From Argopecten irradians (Eukaryota; Mollusca; Bivalvia; Pectinida; Pectinidae): DNA of 64,000 bases. Made by a program: the position numbers and the translations under genes. Position 1 is the first letter of the stretch. Each line of letters opens with the position of its first letter. The notes beneath the pieces were generated by a model, which was not told the DNA's origin, made no database searches, and saw only the letters and a program-made list of their open reading frames with translations. The DNA lies in the NCBI RefSeq assembly GCF_041381155.1, contig NC_091141.1:27835828-27899827 (forward strand). The letters are read 5' to 3'. Below, one piece after another: positions 26,169 through 38,500 of this stretch.

Positions 26169-26273
26169 TTACGTGTTGGGGTCATCATTTGCCGGGGTAT
26201 TAATTACATCTTCTCCATTAATGGAAGTCTTGCCAAAATCGTCAAGTGGTACAACCACTTCACCGTTTTCAAA
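26169..26273 (-). CDS. DRAM2: DRAM2-like exon 8 (C-terminal tail and stop)
   Basis: Acceptor GATTTATTTCAG|TTTGAA; 34 codons then TAA at 26171-26169. The tail FENGEVVVPLDDFGKTSING and on to DDPNT is acidic and hydrophilic, as expected of a cytosolic C-terminus. It has no recognisable DRAM2 C-terminal homology, so the assignment rests on phase, strand and splice sites. Confidence 0.65.
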   Translation of the reverse strand, partial: FENGEVVVPLDDFGKTSINGEDVINTPANDDPNT

Positions 26274-29200
26274 CTGAAATAAATCAATAAAAAAGTGAAG
26301 GTATTATTCATTAGAGTGGTGTCCTTTGTGTATTTGATACAGGATATACAGTTAAACCATAATCAGTATCTTATAGACATACATAATTTTTCTGTGGTCG
26401 ATACACCCATGTATTGGCCGAAATGAAAATGCTACACTTGTTTTATTATTTTTCTGGATTTTTTACATTTTGAAATGAGTGTGAAACTAAATAAGCATCG
26501 CATTGTAAATTCTGCTTCGTGATGAGTTACAATCTTATGATTTTGTAACAAGTATAATTTAAAAACAACATATGAAAACAGTATCAATTGATGCACTTCA
26601 CGCATTTAATACACGCACCCGGTGCATGCGTGTTTGTAAACGACACAGTTAATTAAATGTATAGTTTGTTCTCCTTTGAAATAATTCAATTCGACGTCAA
26701 ACATATATTAACAAATTCAGATTGACATTAAGATACATTCTCTTATGCTTAATACTCCATTAAACTGTAGTCATCATTATCTTTGTTAGAAACCGAAACA
26801 ATCAACGTCGTCTGTCACATTTGTGGTTACGCTTCAAACTCAGGTCATCATATACAATTATAGCATTTTGATGAGGTCGATGCATGGTTTTATTGACCAC
26901 AGAAAAATTGTCGACCGAGGACGTAGTCCGAGGTTGATAATTGTATTTGGTCAATAAAAACATCCATCGACCGAATTCAAAATGCTACAATTATTTTCTT
27001 ATTTGAATTGTTTTTTCTTTACAAGCAATAAATAAGAAGACATGTACAACAATCTAGTGTATACATCTTCATTTGTATTTCATGATATATTACCAGAAAT
27101 TGAACAGTAAATATCAAAATGATCATATAGTATACAAAAGCATCTTTAAAGAAACAATACTTGAAATCATATCACTTTACAAGTCGATTTCTAACTAGTA
27201 ATCATGACCTGTGGTAAATATTTGGGAGTAGCATAGTTGTTGACGTTTTAATGATCAGAAATAAAATGAATAAATATTGAAGGGTAAGTAAATCTCCCCA
27301 TTAACATCACGGAAATGAAATGAAGCTAAATTTGCCACAAATTGAAACATGGGACGAACCAATCGTAATTATGACATGCCCAAATATCGCACGAGGACAC
27401 AGCTGATGAACGACAATAAAAATTCAAAATTCAAAACGCATGTTTTTGGAAAACCCTATACTTACGTGAGAGGGGTTGAAGTCTATACTTACATGAAAGG
27501 GGTTGAAGTCTATACTTACATGAGAGGGGTTGAAGTCTATACATACATGAGAGGGGTTGAAGTCTATACTTACATGAGAGGGTTTGAAGTCTTTACTTAC
27601 ATGAAGAGGGGTTGAAATCCATACTTACATGAAGAGGGGTTGAAGTCCATACTTACATGAAGAGGGGTTGAAGTCTATACTTACATGAGAGGGGTTGAAG
27701 TCTATACTTACGTGAGAGGGGTTGAAGTCTATACTTACGTGAGAGGGGTTGAAGTCTATACTTACGTGAGAGGGGTTGAAGTCTATACTTACATGAGAGG
27801 GGTTGAAGTCTATACTTACGTGAGAGGGGTTGAAGTCTATACTTACGTGAGAGGGGTTGAAGTCTATACTTACATGAGAGGGGTTGAAGTCTATACTTAC
27901 GTGAGAGGGGTTGAAATCTATACTTACGTGAGAGGGGTTAAAGTCTATACTTACATGAGAGGGGTTGAAATCTATACTTACGTGAGATGGGTTGAAATCT
28001 ATACTTACGTGAGAGGGGTTGAAGTCTTTACTTACATGAGAGGGGTTGAAGTCTATACAAGTTTAAATGAGAGGGGTTGAAATCTATACCTACATGAGAG
28101 GGGTTGAAGTCTATATTGATGTGAGTGTGAGAGAACATTCGGAATCCAGGAATGAAAGTGAGTAGGAAGAGAGTTACTGAGAAAGTGAGAAGCCACTCGG
28201 AGATCGTAGATACCAAGAATACCGTCCGGAGGGTGTCCTATAAATGTAAAACATACCTTTAAATGTGATATTTAGTGTAGTTGCCGTAAAATGACTAGAT
28301 CTCTATTATCTTGACAAACAAATTGTTGGTTTTAAAACTATCCAAATTTCAAGAACATAATGTGCTGCCCTTTGGTAAAGCGTCACATATGCTGCACGGT
28401 TAAAGTTCAAAGGGAAGGTTATAGGATCTCATATCTCTTGCATAATGTCCCATTTGAATCTTTACTTTTAATTTACTTGATCATTTAGACGAGGTTTTTA
28501 CAGATTTTTGGAAGTATCTAGGACAACAACAGAACTCTTGTAGTTTGTGAATTGCTTATATTATCGCCTTACACGGGTATGATCATATTCTTACCCATTT
28601 CGTGCCTAGTCCGGCATCTCTACCCGAGTTGTATTTATACTTCGAAACGGCGACTTGTTGTGAGTGAAGGAAATGTTAACATTAATGTAAACGAAATTCA
28701 ATCATCTGATTTCTTAGATCATCAACTGTTATATCAAGAATTATTTTATTATTGATTGACATGGCTACTTCCACTCAACCAATTTATCAAAAAATATACA
28801 GATTCGTTCTTATGCTTGACACATTTTATCAATTCAAGGTTTATATTTCGTATTAGTAAAGCGAAATGAGGACGACGTACTGAAACACCTAAAAGAAGTT
28901 TTGACAACAAAATGTTTCCAAACTTGACTTAGCAATATAAGGATACATGTGACGAATAGAAGTGATGACAGAATACTGCTGATAGTCTGGCAAATCTTGG
29001 TGATCCGGAAGTGACGACTTCTGTGCTCTCTGATGACGTCAAACTGTTCTATCTTAAAGGTAATTGCGGTCTGTAGCCACGCATAGAACATGGCACATCC
29101 AAAGCACATGAACGCACCGAGATAGTGAGGAGGCTTCATCGTATCTACCTGTAGATTAAAACACGTGATTGGCCAACTTACAAAAGAGCAACATTATTAT

Positions 29201-32200
29201 AGATGGACCTTTAGAAATAACATATAATTGGCTGATCTACAGAGCTAACAACTTTTGATTGGCAGACCCACGGAATAATGGCATTTACATTGTTCGCATT
29301 TAAATATAAAGTTTTATGGTGAAAAAATATATGTGTTATTTTTGGTCTGAGTGAAACTATCGGTTTCATTAGATATAAATTGTGTAATAACCAATCACAA
29401 TAAAGTACAAATATCATTTTGGCAGGATTTCTTTTGTAAATATCAAACCAAAATTATAATATTATGTCATCTTTCCATATTTTCAGGTGCATTTGATTAA
29501 TTAAAGTGGGCTAAAAAGGTATCGCGGCCGATTGAAACACACTTACTGCTAGTATATGTAGGCTTAGGCTAAGCCTAAGAAGCCTAGGATTGAGAAGTAA
29601 AAATGTAATAAATAGAATATTAATTGTTTCTTGATGAATACCAGTAATAGTTCATCTCGTGAGGTGGAAAATTTATATATTTTTCACTGGTGTAAATGAT
29701 ATAGACTTTTCACCTCACTCGATGAAATATACTGTTGTTCATCAATAACAAGGAATATCCTTAAAGTTATATGTGCCGTAACTGGCCGAAAATTTTGACA
29801 TGTTATTTTTTCTTCAATTATCTATTTAAAACCATAAGTTTTAATGAATAAAGCTGTGAAAATCATTCAAATGGACAGACAAACAAATATAATGCCTTAT
29901 AAACGTTAGTTGGAACAAATAGGTTATGCACTGTGAAACTCTTGTTTTTTATGCCATATACACGTTTAGATGGAGACATACCTTCAGAAATCACATTACT
30001 AATAATACTGTAAAAATGTGCAATGAAATTGTGGACAACAATATGGCTTCATTGTCTGACCGTATGAACTCATTTCACTACACTGAAGATGTTAATAATG
30101 ATTTTTGGCAGTACTGCCAAATATCATTTTCAGCTCTCTTTTGTACTTTTAAAACTAAAACCTATACATTGAATGTATTGTAATTTTCAAAATGTTGGTA
30201 ACTTTTGGAGTTGAATAACATATCAAAAGCTCTTCTTGATTCGTGACTATGAAAAATACGGCACATATAACTTAAAGTGTGTTAAAGTAATTGTAAATGA
30301 TTAGTAGACATACAGAATACAGAGTGATTGGTCGACCTATAACATAACGGCATGTGATTGGTCAACTTATAAAATAACAATATACGATTGGTTGACTTAC
30401 AAAATACATGTAATAACAAATGATCGATCGAACTGGGTGGTCGATTAATAAAATATCTTAAAAGATAATGTATACTTGTGTGAAAATGACAGTGTTAAGA
30501 AATCACAAAACTAGTCTGCAATATCACATCCAAAAAGCTAAATAGCTATTGTTCATACGCGATATTGTGAACAAATGTAAACTTATAAAGTTCGTTCGTA
30601 GTCCCCACATATAATGTTCAAGTCCTTTTTGCATCTATCTAACCAGATCCTGAAATCAACAACTATCATGTATTTACCTGGAAACAGGCGACGAACAGCA
30701 AACCTAGTCCGGACAGCATTCCCAGACTCAGACCTACTTTATTAATTATCGTCCATCTTTTCAGATTAAACGATTCCACAGGATGGTGGTGTATTAACAA
30801 CTTTTTGATGAACAGATATTGCATCTCAGCGTTAGCGGCCACTGTCAATAAAGAAAAGCAAATAAAGTTGTAAATATGGATTTCACTTAGTCTCTTGTGG
30901 TAACTGTAATAAATTTTGGGACAATCAAAATTGAAGTACTGGAGACTAATGGAACGACGTTAATAACTTAAAGATGCTCCACAGCTGACAAATGGTTATT
31001 TTTCTCTATCTAAAATGAGAGCAGACGATTTAGTATTTTTATTCAGTTACAAAAGTTACTCACTTGACACCATTAGCACCACTGAAAAGTTTGAGCTTCT
31101 GATTTTACATCAAGATAAAAATATCAAAAAATGATTAATTCCATCCCGAATAAAAATCCGTGGCACCATGTCATATATGGAATGCAGTACTGATTGCGCG
31201 TACACCGAAAACAAAATAAATTATTTTAAACTACTTTTTGTGTTAATTAGACATATATATACACAATTACACACCAAATCTTGTTCAAATGATGGGTATC
31301 TGTCGGCGGTGGAACATCTTTAATAAGTAATTTAGCATTTTCATTATCAATTTTCGTCTGGGTTATTGAAGTAACTACAACACTACAAATCTACATGAGT
31401 TTAATGTCTCGATCGTGTGTCCTAGTTATCTATGTCATACAATATATGGTTTGCTTTACTTACGAAACACTGCTCCGATTGCTATGGTAATGGTGAAAAT
31501 GCCCTGTTCTGGTGGTTCCACTGCAGTATAGCTATAATAACAAAATGTGTGTTTAATGTCCTTGGATAGAGGTATTTGGTGGTAATGATACAATCTTACT
31601 TAATTGTTTTATTTTACTTTCAGGTTTACATACTTGACGATATAAACAAAGTAAGTTATCTGATCGTATTATCGGAATTTTTTGTATTGTTTCATCCTCA
31701 CTGCTTCTTATAAATTTGAAGGCTTGTGATATATCTAATTTCAGTGTTAAAACATATAAATTCAAATCCCATCGTGTAAAATAGATACACGCATGATTAT
31801 CATATTTTGCTTTTGCTTTAGTTCTTTTTTCACATTGTTATTTGTCATCAGTATCAGTGTTGCTTCTGTAGTCATCACACGTCTTATATACATATGTAGC
31901 TAATTACCATACTGACTGACATATTGTCCTCTGTCACCTTGTGCTTCTACATGTCATATTAATAATGAAAACGTTTGCACTGTTCCCCTGATGCGTGCTT
32001 TGCATTTGGAAGAAATAAAAACTTGTAAACTTGTGTGTACAATAAAATGAACCGGTTTTCATTTCTGTTATTTTTTATCAGATATTAGATAACTTCCAAA
32101 AAACAGAATGATTATAAAGTCAACCTACCTTATATACGGGAAGTCTGGAAATGTGTGGTTATTTGCTACTGCAATTCCGTATCTGTTAAACAAAATAAAG

Positions 32201-34151
32201 TTAATTCAAAGCCATATCGTCATTAAAGGCCCACTACCTTTCCGGAGCAAAATTTAAAGGTTTCTAAAAATCATAGATCACATAAGAAAATATATGTCGA
32301 TGGCCTAAGATGAGGTTACGACATGAAGCTTATGCAAGATATCCTGCGTAATAATTTATATGGTAACAGTTGGGTTTCATTTCACTGTTTTTCCTTCTGG
32401 CGCAGTGATAATCAACTACCGCGCGGCATTTAGGACGACGGCGGGAAACATAAGACGACCCGCGTTATGAAAATTAACATTTTATTTATTTAAATTAAAT
32501 TGTTCAGAAGGTGATGATAAGTGTAGAATTACCGGTAAGTTGATAACTTTTGCGACTCTACAAAATTATCAATCTCGTTTTACATTTCCATTTTAAAAAT
32601 TAAAAGCCGTTTCGGAAAGGTAGTGGGCCTTTATTGCACGAAATGGTGTTTTTTTTTGTTTTTGTTTTTTTTTTGTTTTTTTTTTTTAAATTTTTGTTAA
32701 TAAATAGATATTAACAATGTATAATGGTGTATTTCAAAATGATTTACAAATCTCAGTTTTCAATCATGTTAAAATCGAATTTGTTCTATTTGTCTTGAGT
32801 CAAATTATCCACACTTATGACCTACATCTTTTCCTTACTTTATTAACAAAAAATGGCATTTGTTGATATCGCAGAAATGGTGAAAATGAAGCATATTGGA
32901 AATCGCAATTGAGGCAGTTGCCAAAACTGAAGATGCTGTTCTGAAAATAGCAGCAAGCTTACTTGAAATAGGAAATCAGACAAGGTGTACTATACCTATG
33001 GTTTCTTTAGTCATTGGAGATTCTGATCTAACCCCAGTTTGATCTATTTCTGTTTGAAAAGTGTCAATGTGACCTAATTATATATGTTTGTCGTTGTGAC
33101 TTATATAGATGTAGCTAGATGTATGGCTGGTGTCACCGTGACCTTGTTCTGTATGGCGGGTGTCACCGTGCCCTAGTTCTGTATGGCGGGTGTAACCGTG
33201 ACCTAGTTCTGTATGGCGAGTGTCACTGTGACCTACTTCTGTATGAAATATTTCGCTGTGACCTAGTTCTGAATGGAAGATTTCGTTGTGACCTACTTCT
33301 GTATGGAAAATTTCTCTGTGACCTTGTTCTGTTTGGCGGATGTTGCTTTGGTCAGTATGGTTTGTGTCGCTGTGACCTAGTTTCGTATAGAGGGTGTCGC
33401 TATGACCTATTTCTGTATGAACGGTGTTGTTGTGAACTAGTTTTGTACAACGGGTATCGTTATGACCCAGTTCTGTATGGCCTAGTTATGTATGGAGCAT
33501 GTCGAAGGTCTGTACAGGTTTCGCTGTGACCTATTTCTGTATTGAGGATGTCGTCGTGACCTATATCTGTATTGAAGTATCGTTAGGACCTTGCTCTGTA
33601 GGACAGTTGTCGTTGTGACTTGGTTCAGTTTGGATGGTGTTGCTGTGACTTTGTGCAGTATGGTTTGTGTCGCTGTAACCTAGTTTCGTATAGAGTGTGT
33701 CACTATGGCCTATTTCTGTATGACATGTGTTTTTATGACCTAGTTCTGTATGTCGAGTGTAGCTGTAACCTAGTTCTGTATGGCGAGTGTCGCTGTTACC
33801 TAATTCTGTATTGAGGATATCGCTGTGACCTATATCTGAATGGCATGAGTCGTTATGACCTATTTTGGAATGGCGGGGTATTGCTGTGACCTAGTTCTGT
33901 ATTGAGAGTCTCATTGTGACCTAGTTACTGATAGGTCGTACAATACAAATAGATATGTAACGTACACTTATCACGTTTATGCAATTTCCTAGAACGGATA
34001 TACACGGGTATTACTAGTATTACCAAGTGCCATGTACAGGTGCTAGCTACAATACTTACGTCACAAAACACCAGGACATGATCCAGGTGAACGTGAGAAT
34101 TGGGAGTAGCCACATACATCCTCCCAGACACTTGGCAGCCACGAGCAGCAT
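26169..34151 (-). CDS. DRAM2: DRAM2/TMEM150-family six-transmembrane protein (complete, 8 coding exons)
   Basis: Coding exons: 34151-34060, 32182-32129, 31531-31464, 30841-30678, 29148-28881, 28653-28595, 28237-28094, 26273-26169 (stop). All phases agree and give 317 residues. The family (Frag1/DRAM/Sfk1) comprises six-pass proteins of lysosome or plasma membrane; DRAM members promote autophagy. Key matches are NKVGLSLGMLSGLGLLFVACFQ, like the NKAGLVLG...VANFQ block of DRAM2; PHYLGAFMCFG, like the HVSGA helix; and STISEWLLTFSVTLFLLTF, like the AEW...FLTY last helix. Six hydrophobic segments are visible. It is longer than human DRAM2 (266), partly because of a 9-residue repeat-derived segment and a 34-residue acidic tail. 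The DRAM versus TMEM150 subfamily assignment is less certain than the family. Confidence 0.87.
26853..26995. mobile_element. Foldback element, about 140 bp
   Basis: ACAATTATAGCATTTTGATG...GGTCGATGCATGGTTTTATTGACCA pairs with the mirror block ending AAAATGCTACAATTATTT. The centre CGAGGACGTAGTCCGAGG is itself a palindrome. It lies in the last DRAM2-like intron. A half-sized relative (GGTCGATACACCCATG...AAAATGCTACA) is at about 26395-26440. Confidence 0.75.
27465..28120 (-). repeat. 27-bp minisatellite carrying a 5' splice site in each unit
   Basis: On the minus strand the unit reads GTAAGTATAGACTTCAACCC then CTCTCAC, so each junction is CTCAC|GTAAGTATAG, close to the consensus donor. About two dozen units; most are 27 bp, three near 27600-27680 are 28 bp, and one near 28055 is irregular (31 bp, no donor). 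It starts inside the end of DRAM2-like exon 7 and fills the start of the following intron. Open frames across it on the plus strand are repeat artefacts. Confidence 0.95.
28094..28237 (-). CDS. DRAM2: DRAM2-like exon 7 (TM6; 3' end made of minisatellite)
   Basis: 144 bp, phase 0 on both sides, acceptor TTTATAG|GACACC. It encodes DTLRTVFLVSTISEWLLTFS and on to FIPGFRMFSHTH, then INIDFNPSH. The last nine codons match one 27-bp unit of the array that follows directly (unit translation VSIDFNPSH). The donor used here is CTCAT|GTAGGT at 28093, the only one in the array that keeps frame with the last exon as read. Confidence 0.8.
28595..28653 (-). CDS. DRAM2: DRAM2-like exon 6 (small loop exon)
   Basis: 59 bp, acceptor CACAACAAG|TCGCC and donor AAATGG|GTAAGA. 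It encodes AVSKYKYNSGRDAGLGTKW, the loop before the last helix; human DRAM2 has HSGNFGTDLEQKLHW at the same place. Found by homology and phase; the acceptor has a modest pyrimidine tract, so its exact left end is the least certain boundary of the gene. Confidence 0.65.
28881..29148 (-). CDS. DRAM2: DRAM2-like exon 5 (TM4 and TM5)
   Basis: Acceptor TCTACAG|GTAGAT; phase 0 start VDTMKPPHYLGAFMCFGCAM. TM4 spans about YLGAFMCFGCAMFYAWLQTA; TM5 spans about SSILSSLLFVTCILILLS. I place the donor at TTTCA|GTACGT because only this matches the phase of the next exon; reading on would meet a stop 16 codons later. Donor choice is an inference. Confidence 0.8.
29626..29752. mobile_element. Foldback element, about 125 bp
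   Basis: TTGATGAATACCAGTAATAG...TCGTGAGGTG pairs with CACCTCACTCGATGAAATATACTGTTGTTCATCAA. It lies in the DRAM2-like intron between exons 5 and 4. Confidence 0.75.
30678..30841 (-). CDS. DRAM2: DRAM2-like exon 4 (TM2 end and TM3)
   Basis: 164 bp between ATTGACAG|TGGCCG and TTCCAG|GTAAAT. It finishes TM2, has a basic loop (IKKLLIHHHP...LKRW), then NKVGLSLGMLSGLGLLFVAC as TM3 ending in the family FQ. This is the best-conserved block of the protein. Confidence 0.9.
31464..31531 (-). CDS. DRAM2: DRAM2-like exon 3
   Basis: 68 bp between TTATTATAG|CTATAC and GTTTC|GTAAGT. It encodes YTAVEPPEQGIFTITIAIGAVF, the end of the first loop and start of the second membrane helix. The PPEQGIF stretch corresponds to the APEKCLF/PAEQG-type loop of DRAM and TMEM150 proteins. 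Confidence 0.82.
32129..32182 (-). CDS. DRAM2: DRAM2-like exon 2
   Basis: 54 bp between TTTAACAG|ATACGG and ATAAG|GTAGGT. It encodes (T)YGIAVANNHTFPDFPYI(S), the first extracytoplasmic loop, with an NHT N-glycosylation sequon. The PYIS motif matches the corresponding loop of human DRAM2 (LPYISDTG), which supports the assignment. Confidence 0.82.
32227..32630 (-). mobile_element. TTAA-flanked MITE, copy in DRAM2-like intron 1
   Basis: 404 bp, termini AGGCCCACTACCTTTCCG and its complement, flanked by TTAA (32223-32226) and TTAT (32631-32634, one change). It lies 45 bp from the exon 2 acceptor and is probably removed with the intron. Confidence 0.88.
33080..33930. repeat. Degenerate 30-bp minisatellite, about 28 units, DRAM2-like intron 1
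   Basis: Unit near GTGTCGCTGTGACCTAGTTC then TGTATGGCG. Units differ by 10-30%, so the array is old. The 136-codon open frame over it (YGGCHRDLVL-type repeats) is an artefact of the 30-bp period. Confidence 0.93.
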
Positions 34152-34195
34152 GGTACACACGTCAGCCGGCCTTGTCCTTTCTCCTCTGTAATATT
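34060..34195 (-). CDS. DRAM2: DRAM2-like exon 1 (start codon and TM1)
   Basis: Acceptor TTATTTCCAG at 34196 and donor GTGAC|GTAAGTATT. ATG at 34151-34149 starts MLLVAAKCLGGCMWLLPILT; the first 44 bases of the exon are 5' UTR. The segment through WIMSWCFV is the first membrane helix. Because an acceptor precedes the exon, at least one upstream non-coding exon exists. One candidate donor on this strand is AAAG|GTATGTAATG near 37332, not otherwise supported. Confidence 0.82.
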
Positions 34196-34734
34196 CTGGA
34201 AATAAATAAGTGTGTATAACAATGCTGGTACAGACTTTACCAAATCATGCGCTACCGTTAAGTAGTTTGACATTTTATATGATACACGATACGTATTTCT
34301 GGTATTTCAAACATAACATATATACATTATTTTATGCGGCATAATATAAAGACCAAATATTGTTTCTACCTTACTGTAACAACACCATCATCAGACTCCA
34401 TCTGCCGTCTTTATCGTAACTCATAGGTATTGTAAATAACAAAGTAAACATACAAAACTATAATACATAAACACAGAAATCGAACTACGGAAACAGTAAC
34501 ACTTATGTTGGAGGTATTGCTGTATTTAGAACTACATGGGAAGCTGACTTAATGTGACAAATAGGAATAAGTGAGGCTCTAGCTGAAACAATAGATATGT
34601 GATGACAGGTGGTATAATGTTTATTTTGTTAATCTCCTGTTGTTATCGCTCCACCAGAGACGCTCGTGTCTGTCTACACGAGGCGTCAACTTTAGCGGAT
34701 ATCGTGTTATGTTCGCGATTTCAATTAAAAACAA

Positions 34735-34940
34735 CAATTTTCAATTTTAACGGTTTTAAATTTTTGCGGTCTGACTTTCGGTATAGATAACTTTTTATCA
34801 TAATTCAACCATTTCTTAATATTTTGCGAAACAAATTTTCGTGATTACAGATTTTCAATTTTTGCGGTCTGCCTTTCGGTGTAGATAACTTTTTATCATA
34901 ATTTAACCATTTCTCAATATTTTGCGAATCAAATTTTCGA
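34735..34940. repeat. About 107-bp direct duplication
   Basis: Two copies of TTTCAATTTT...TTTTTGCGGTCTGxCTTTCGGT, TAGATAACTTTTTATCATAA and ATTTTGCGAAxCAAATTTTC, about 107 bp apart and about 93% alike by eye. Confidence 0.85.
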
Positions 34941-35469
34941 ATTCGCGAACTTACTGACTATACGTTATAACAAAATATGCTAGTAGGATCACCCTGCTGA
35001 AGAGTACTGCTGGACAAAAACAAGAATCCCAACCATTGGTATTACAGAACCTTGGCGCCAACCCTACAGCGATCCATGTCCAAGGAAAGCAGAGGAAACA
35101 TTCGTCCTTCGTTTGATGGACACAGTCAATAAAACATTCAATATGCTCATGTTAAGTTTGGATTTGTACCAAAATGGAAATGCCGCGAGGGATCAAGTGC
35201 ATCCAGTTTGAGAAGGACCTACATCTTGAATCTAATAAAAACGTCGTTTGAACTTTCAGAAAGATTCCTTCATTGAGGAATAGTGGGACCAGTAATGGAC
35301 AAAAAATACAGACAGCAAACACTTCAATACTAAAATAGAACTTTAACTTATCACCAAAATGTTACCTACATGGCATTAATAGTAATTACCGAGGTAATTA
35401 AATTCATTGTCAATATTTGAATGACATCCACTATATGTTCAATTTTCATTATTTCTCAGAATTCCACCA

Positions 35470-35570
35470 TTTCTAAAAAAAAAAAAAACCAAAAACTTTG
35501 TTTTATCTGTATTGACTGTTAAAAAAAAAAAACCAGTAACTTTGTTTTATCTGTATTGACTGTTAAATCA
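35470..35570. repeat. About 51-bp duplication with poly-A
   Basis: AAAAAAAAAAAACCAxxAACTTTG then TTTTATCTGTATTGACTGTT occurs twice. Origin unclear. Confidence 0.85.
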
Positions 35571-38500
35571 CACTTTTTAGTGTACGTGGCTAATGAATTT
35601 AACATATCTTGTATTTGTTTGGTGTTGTGACCTCATTCGAGGCAAATCAGAATAAGTTTTCTATGGTATTGTAATTTTTAAGGAACTTAAATTTTTTAAT
35701 CAACACCCTCTAGGATATTGATATCCGTGATGGACAATTAAATAATTACTTAAATGATGACATTAAAGTTATGTATAGCGATTACGTAACGGTTCATGGA
35801 ACAAAATCGATACGTCACAAGATCTGTGAAGTGTATGTAGATTGATATGTACAACAGGTGTTGGATCCTGATTACTTCCTTCCGTAGATATATACCTTCT
35901 GTATTATATCTGTACTAATTGGTACCAGCACCACCATCTCACAGCGGTACATAGATAATGTCAACACATCCTAAAACATGTGTGTACCTAACATCTGGTG
36001 AAAGCTACCGGATTAATTGCTCTAGGTATCCACATGTAACTGGCTGCTGTGAGAACGACCTTGACATCATGATCATAGACTCTCCAACAAATATTTAGGT
36101 GAGACCGTAATGCATGTAGCCCTGAAGTATATACTCGGATGAAACTCATCGGAAACGATCAAAATCTTCACTTCCTAAATCATTTAACCATTTTTAAGCA
36201 TTCTTCTCCTTCATTACACCCAGTGACGCGGGGATGTGGTCGATTTGTCTGTTGTCAGTATGATGTTTCATCTACATCCTTGATATTCCAGGGTTTACAA
36301 TCACTTCCCTTATCATATCCACATGGACAGTGATAGTAACCACTGGAATATCGGCGATCCTAGATATACCTATAATCGTCACACAATGGAAACATCAAAT
36401 TTAGCTGCTAGAATAATTAAACATTCCGTCAATTGTAATATCTGATATAAGAGATTATCAACTATTAAAAACTAATGGTTAAACCAACTCGGTGACTACA
36501 CGGGACTAAGATTCACCCTGCATGCCTGTCAGACGCTGACACGATAAGAGGAAACAGAGAGATGTTAATCTGTTGACATTAACATGCAGCTAACGGCCTG
36601 TGTAGGACATGCTTAGTTAGAGACAAATTACGGCGAATGATGATAAATATGGACTGGACATCAGCATACTGGATTAAAGTAAATTGGCCATGGCCAGTTA
36701 ATGTATCTGTGAAGGACTCGTGTGGTATAACTTATCAAACCTACAAAAAAGAAACATTCATTTCTCATGTATATCCATGTGTATAAAACGACGGAAACTA
36801 AAAGTGTTATATATCTTCCTTTAGTAGAAAAAAAACTTCATCACGCTTGTCACCGGACTCGAACTTTTACAGTAAACATTTGTATAAGAATTTTTCCCAG
36901 ATGAGTAGATAGATTATCTCCCCCTAAATTGAAACTGATCAGTGCTGATGGCGAGTCCACTTGTTTCGTTAAAAATATTTCTGTAGATCTACATGCATAC
37001 TTCAAGTTTGGAACTCTGTTGAATTTCTCAAATGTTCTCATTTTGGGATTTGGCGATCACTGGATACTAACCGTGTATTCTGTTTATCCTACATGACGAA
37101 CCAATTTCCAGTTATTTACTTGGTTCGGCTCGAGGCGATTTGATGCGGATGAAAAGATTCATTCATTTAACCGAATGAGAGTGTACTCCTTTCTACTACC
37201 GTGGGGAATATATAAGCGCATTTGCAAACAGTACCAATAATTCTATTCAGTGTGTAATATCACTGAAACAATTTCAAAAATACTAAAAAAAACAATAGTT
37301 ACTCATCAAAGAAATAGTCTACATTACATACCTTTGCTATAAGCCAAGAAAAAGCCGACACCACCGTGCGAGATTTTCGATACCGTAAAAATGATGTCAT
37401 TCCGGTGAATGTGATGTCAATTTTTAGCGGGACTGAATGACGTTTCATTCACCGAAATGTTCAAGTTCTGGGTCAAGTTATAAAAAGTTCCGTGAAATAT
37501 GAAACAAATTCACGTGATCGTATTGACGGATAAAGCATTTCGTATTGACGGATAAAGCACAAGTTTATCCGGCAGCAGTTATCGGTCAGTATGTGGGACA
37601 CTTGCAGGATAAAAGGTTATGTTAGACCCAATATTTGTTTCCGTATTAGGTCACTTACAAACTGTGTAACTAATATATGTACCCGAGCTGGAGTCAAGTA
37701 ACACGAATCTAACAGATAGTCCCATGGAAGTTGGTTATTGCCTTTTTATAATTAAAGTGATCTTTAGCATTGCACTAATTGACCTCGGTGGACTCGCAGC
37801 AATACAACTACATTTGTACTCCAACATTTCTTTCGGAAGCGGTGCTAGTACAGGCTTGATGTATATAAATCCAAATATCAATGCAGGTTTAGGCTAAATT
37901 GTCATTTTTAGTAATATATATCCACCACGATGTATAGTACATGTCATCCATAAACAATAAAGGGGTTCCGATCACTTAACACAAATAATATCAGAAAGGG
38001 CTTTTACTTCCGATTACAAACGATTACGCCATCAAAACCGAGATAATTTCTAATATACTACGAAATGTCAACGTTATATCGAAACCGATATAAACCTTTT
38101 ACCAGCAACCAACACCAAGTTTATTACTGATATAAGCCTCCCACAAGCTAATACTGGTCTGCCATGTTGTCTTGGAACTTGCTAATCCTGGCGTATATTC
38201 TTATCAACATGGAGATTAATACTATTAATAAACAGCCTGTTCCCATATCAAAGACTCCAATACTTCAGTGCTTAAATATACACGTGTATAAGTCAAACAG
38301 AGGTATAATATGGAGCCGCACAGGTTACGGGCATGGAAACTATCAAACTATCTAGTGTGTCATTTACCAATATACATGTAAATCATCAAATTAATCTTGT
38401 GCATCCAAGAGTCTAATTAACCGAAACGAAAATGAATATTGTAAGAATTTGGTCATCAGTGTCAAATTGAGAAAGGTCAAGCACATTATCTAAACGAACA

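Noticed and set aside
27349-28080. Plus-strand open frames reading RGVEVYTYV repeats
   Set aside because: Created by the 27-bp minisatellite in the intron of a minus-strand gene; period-three artefact.
33119-33814. Plus-strand frames of YGGCHRDLVL-like repeats
   Set aside because: Degenerate 30-bp repeat in intron 1 of the DRAM2-like gene.
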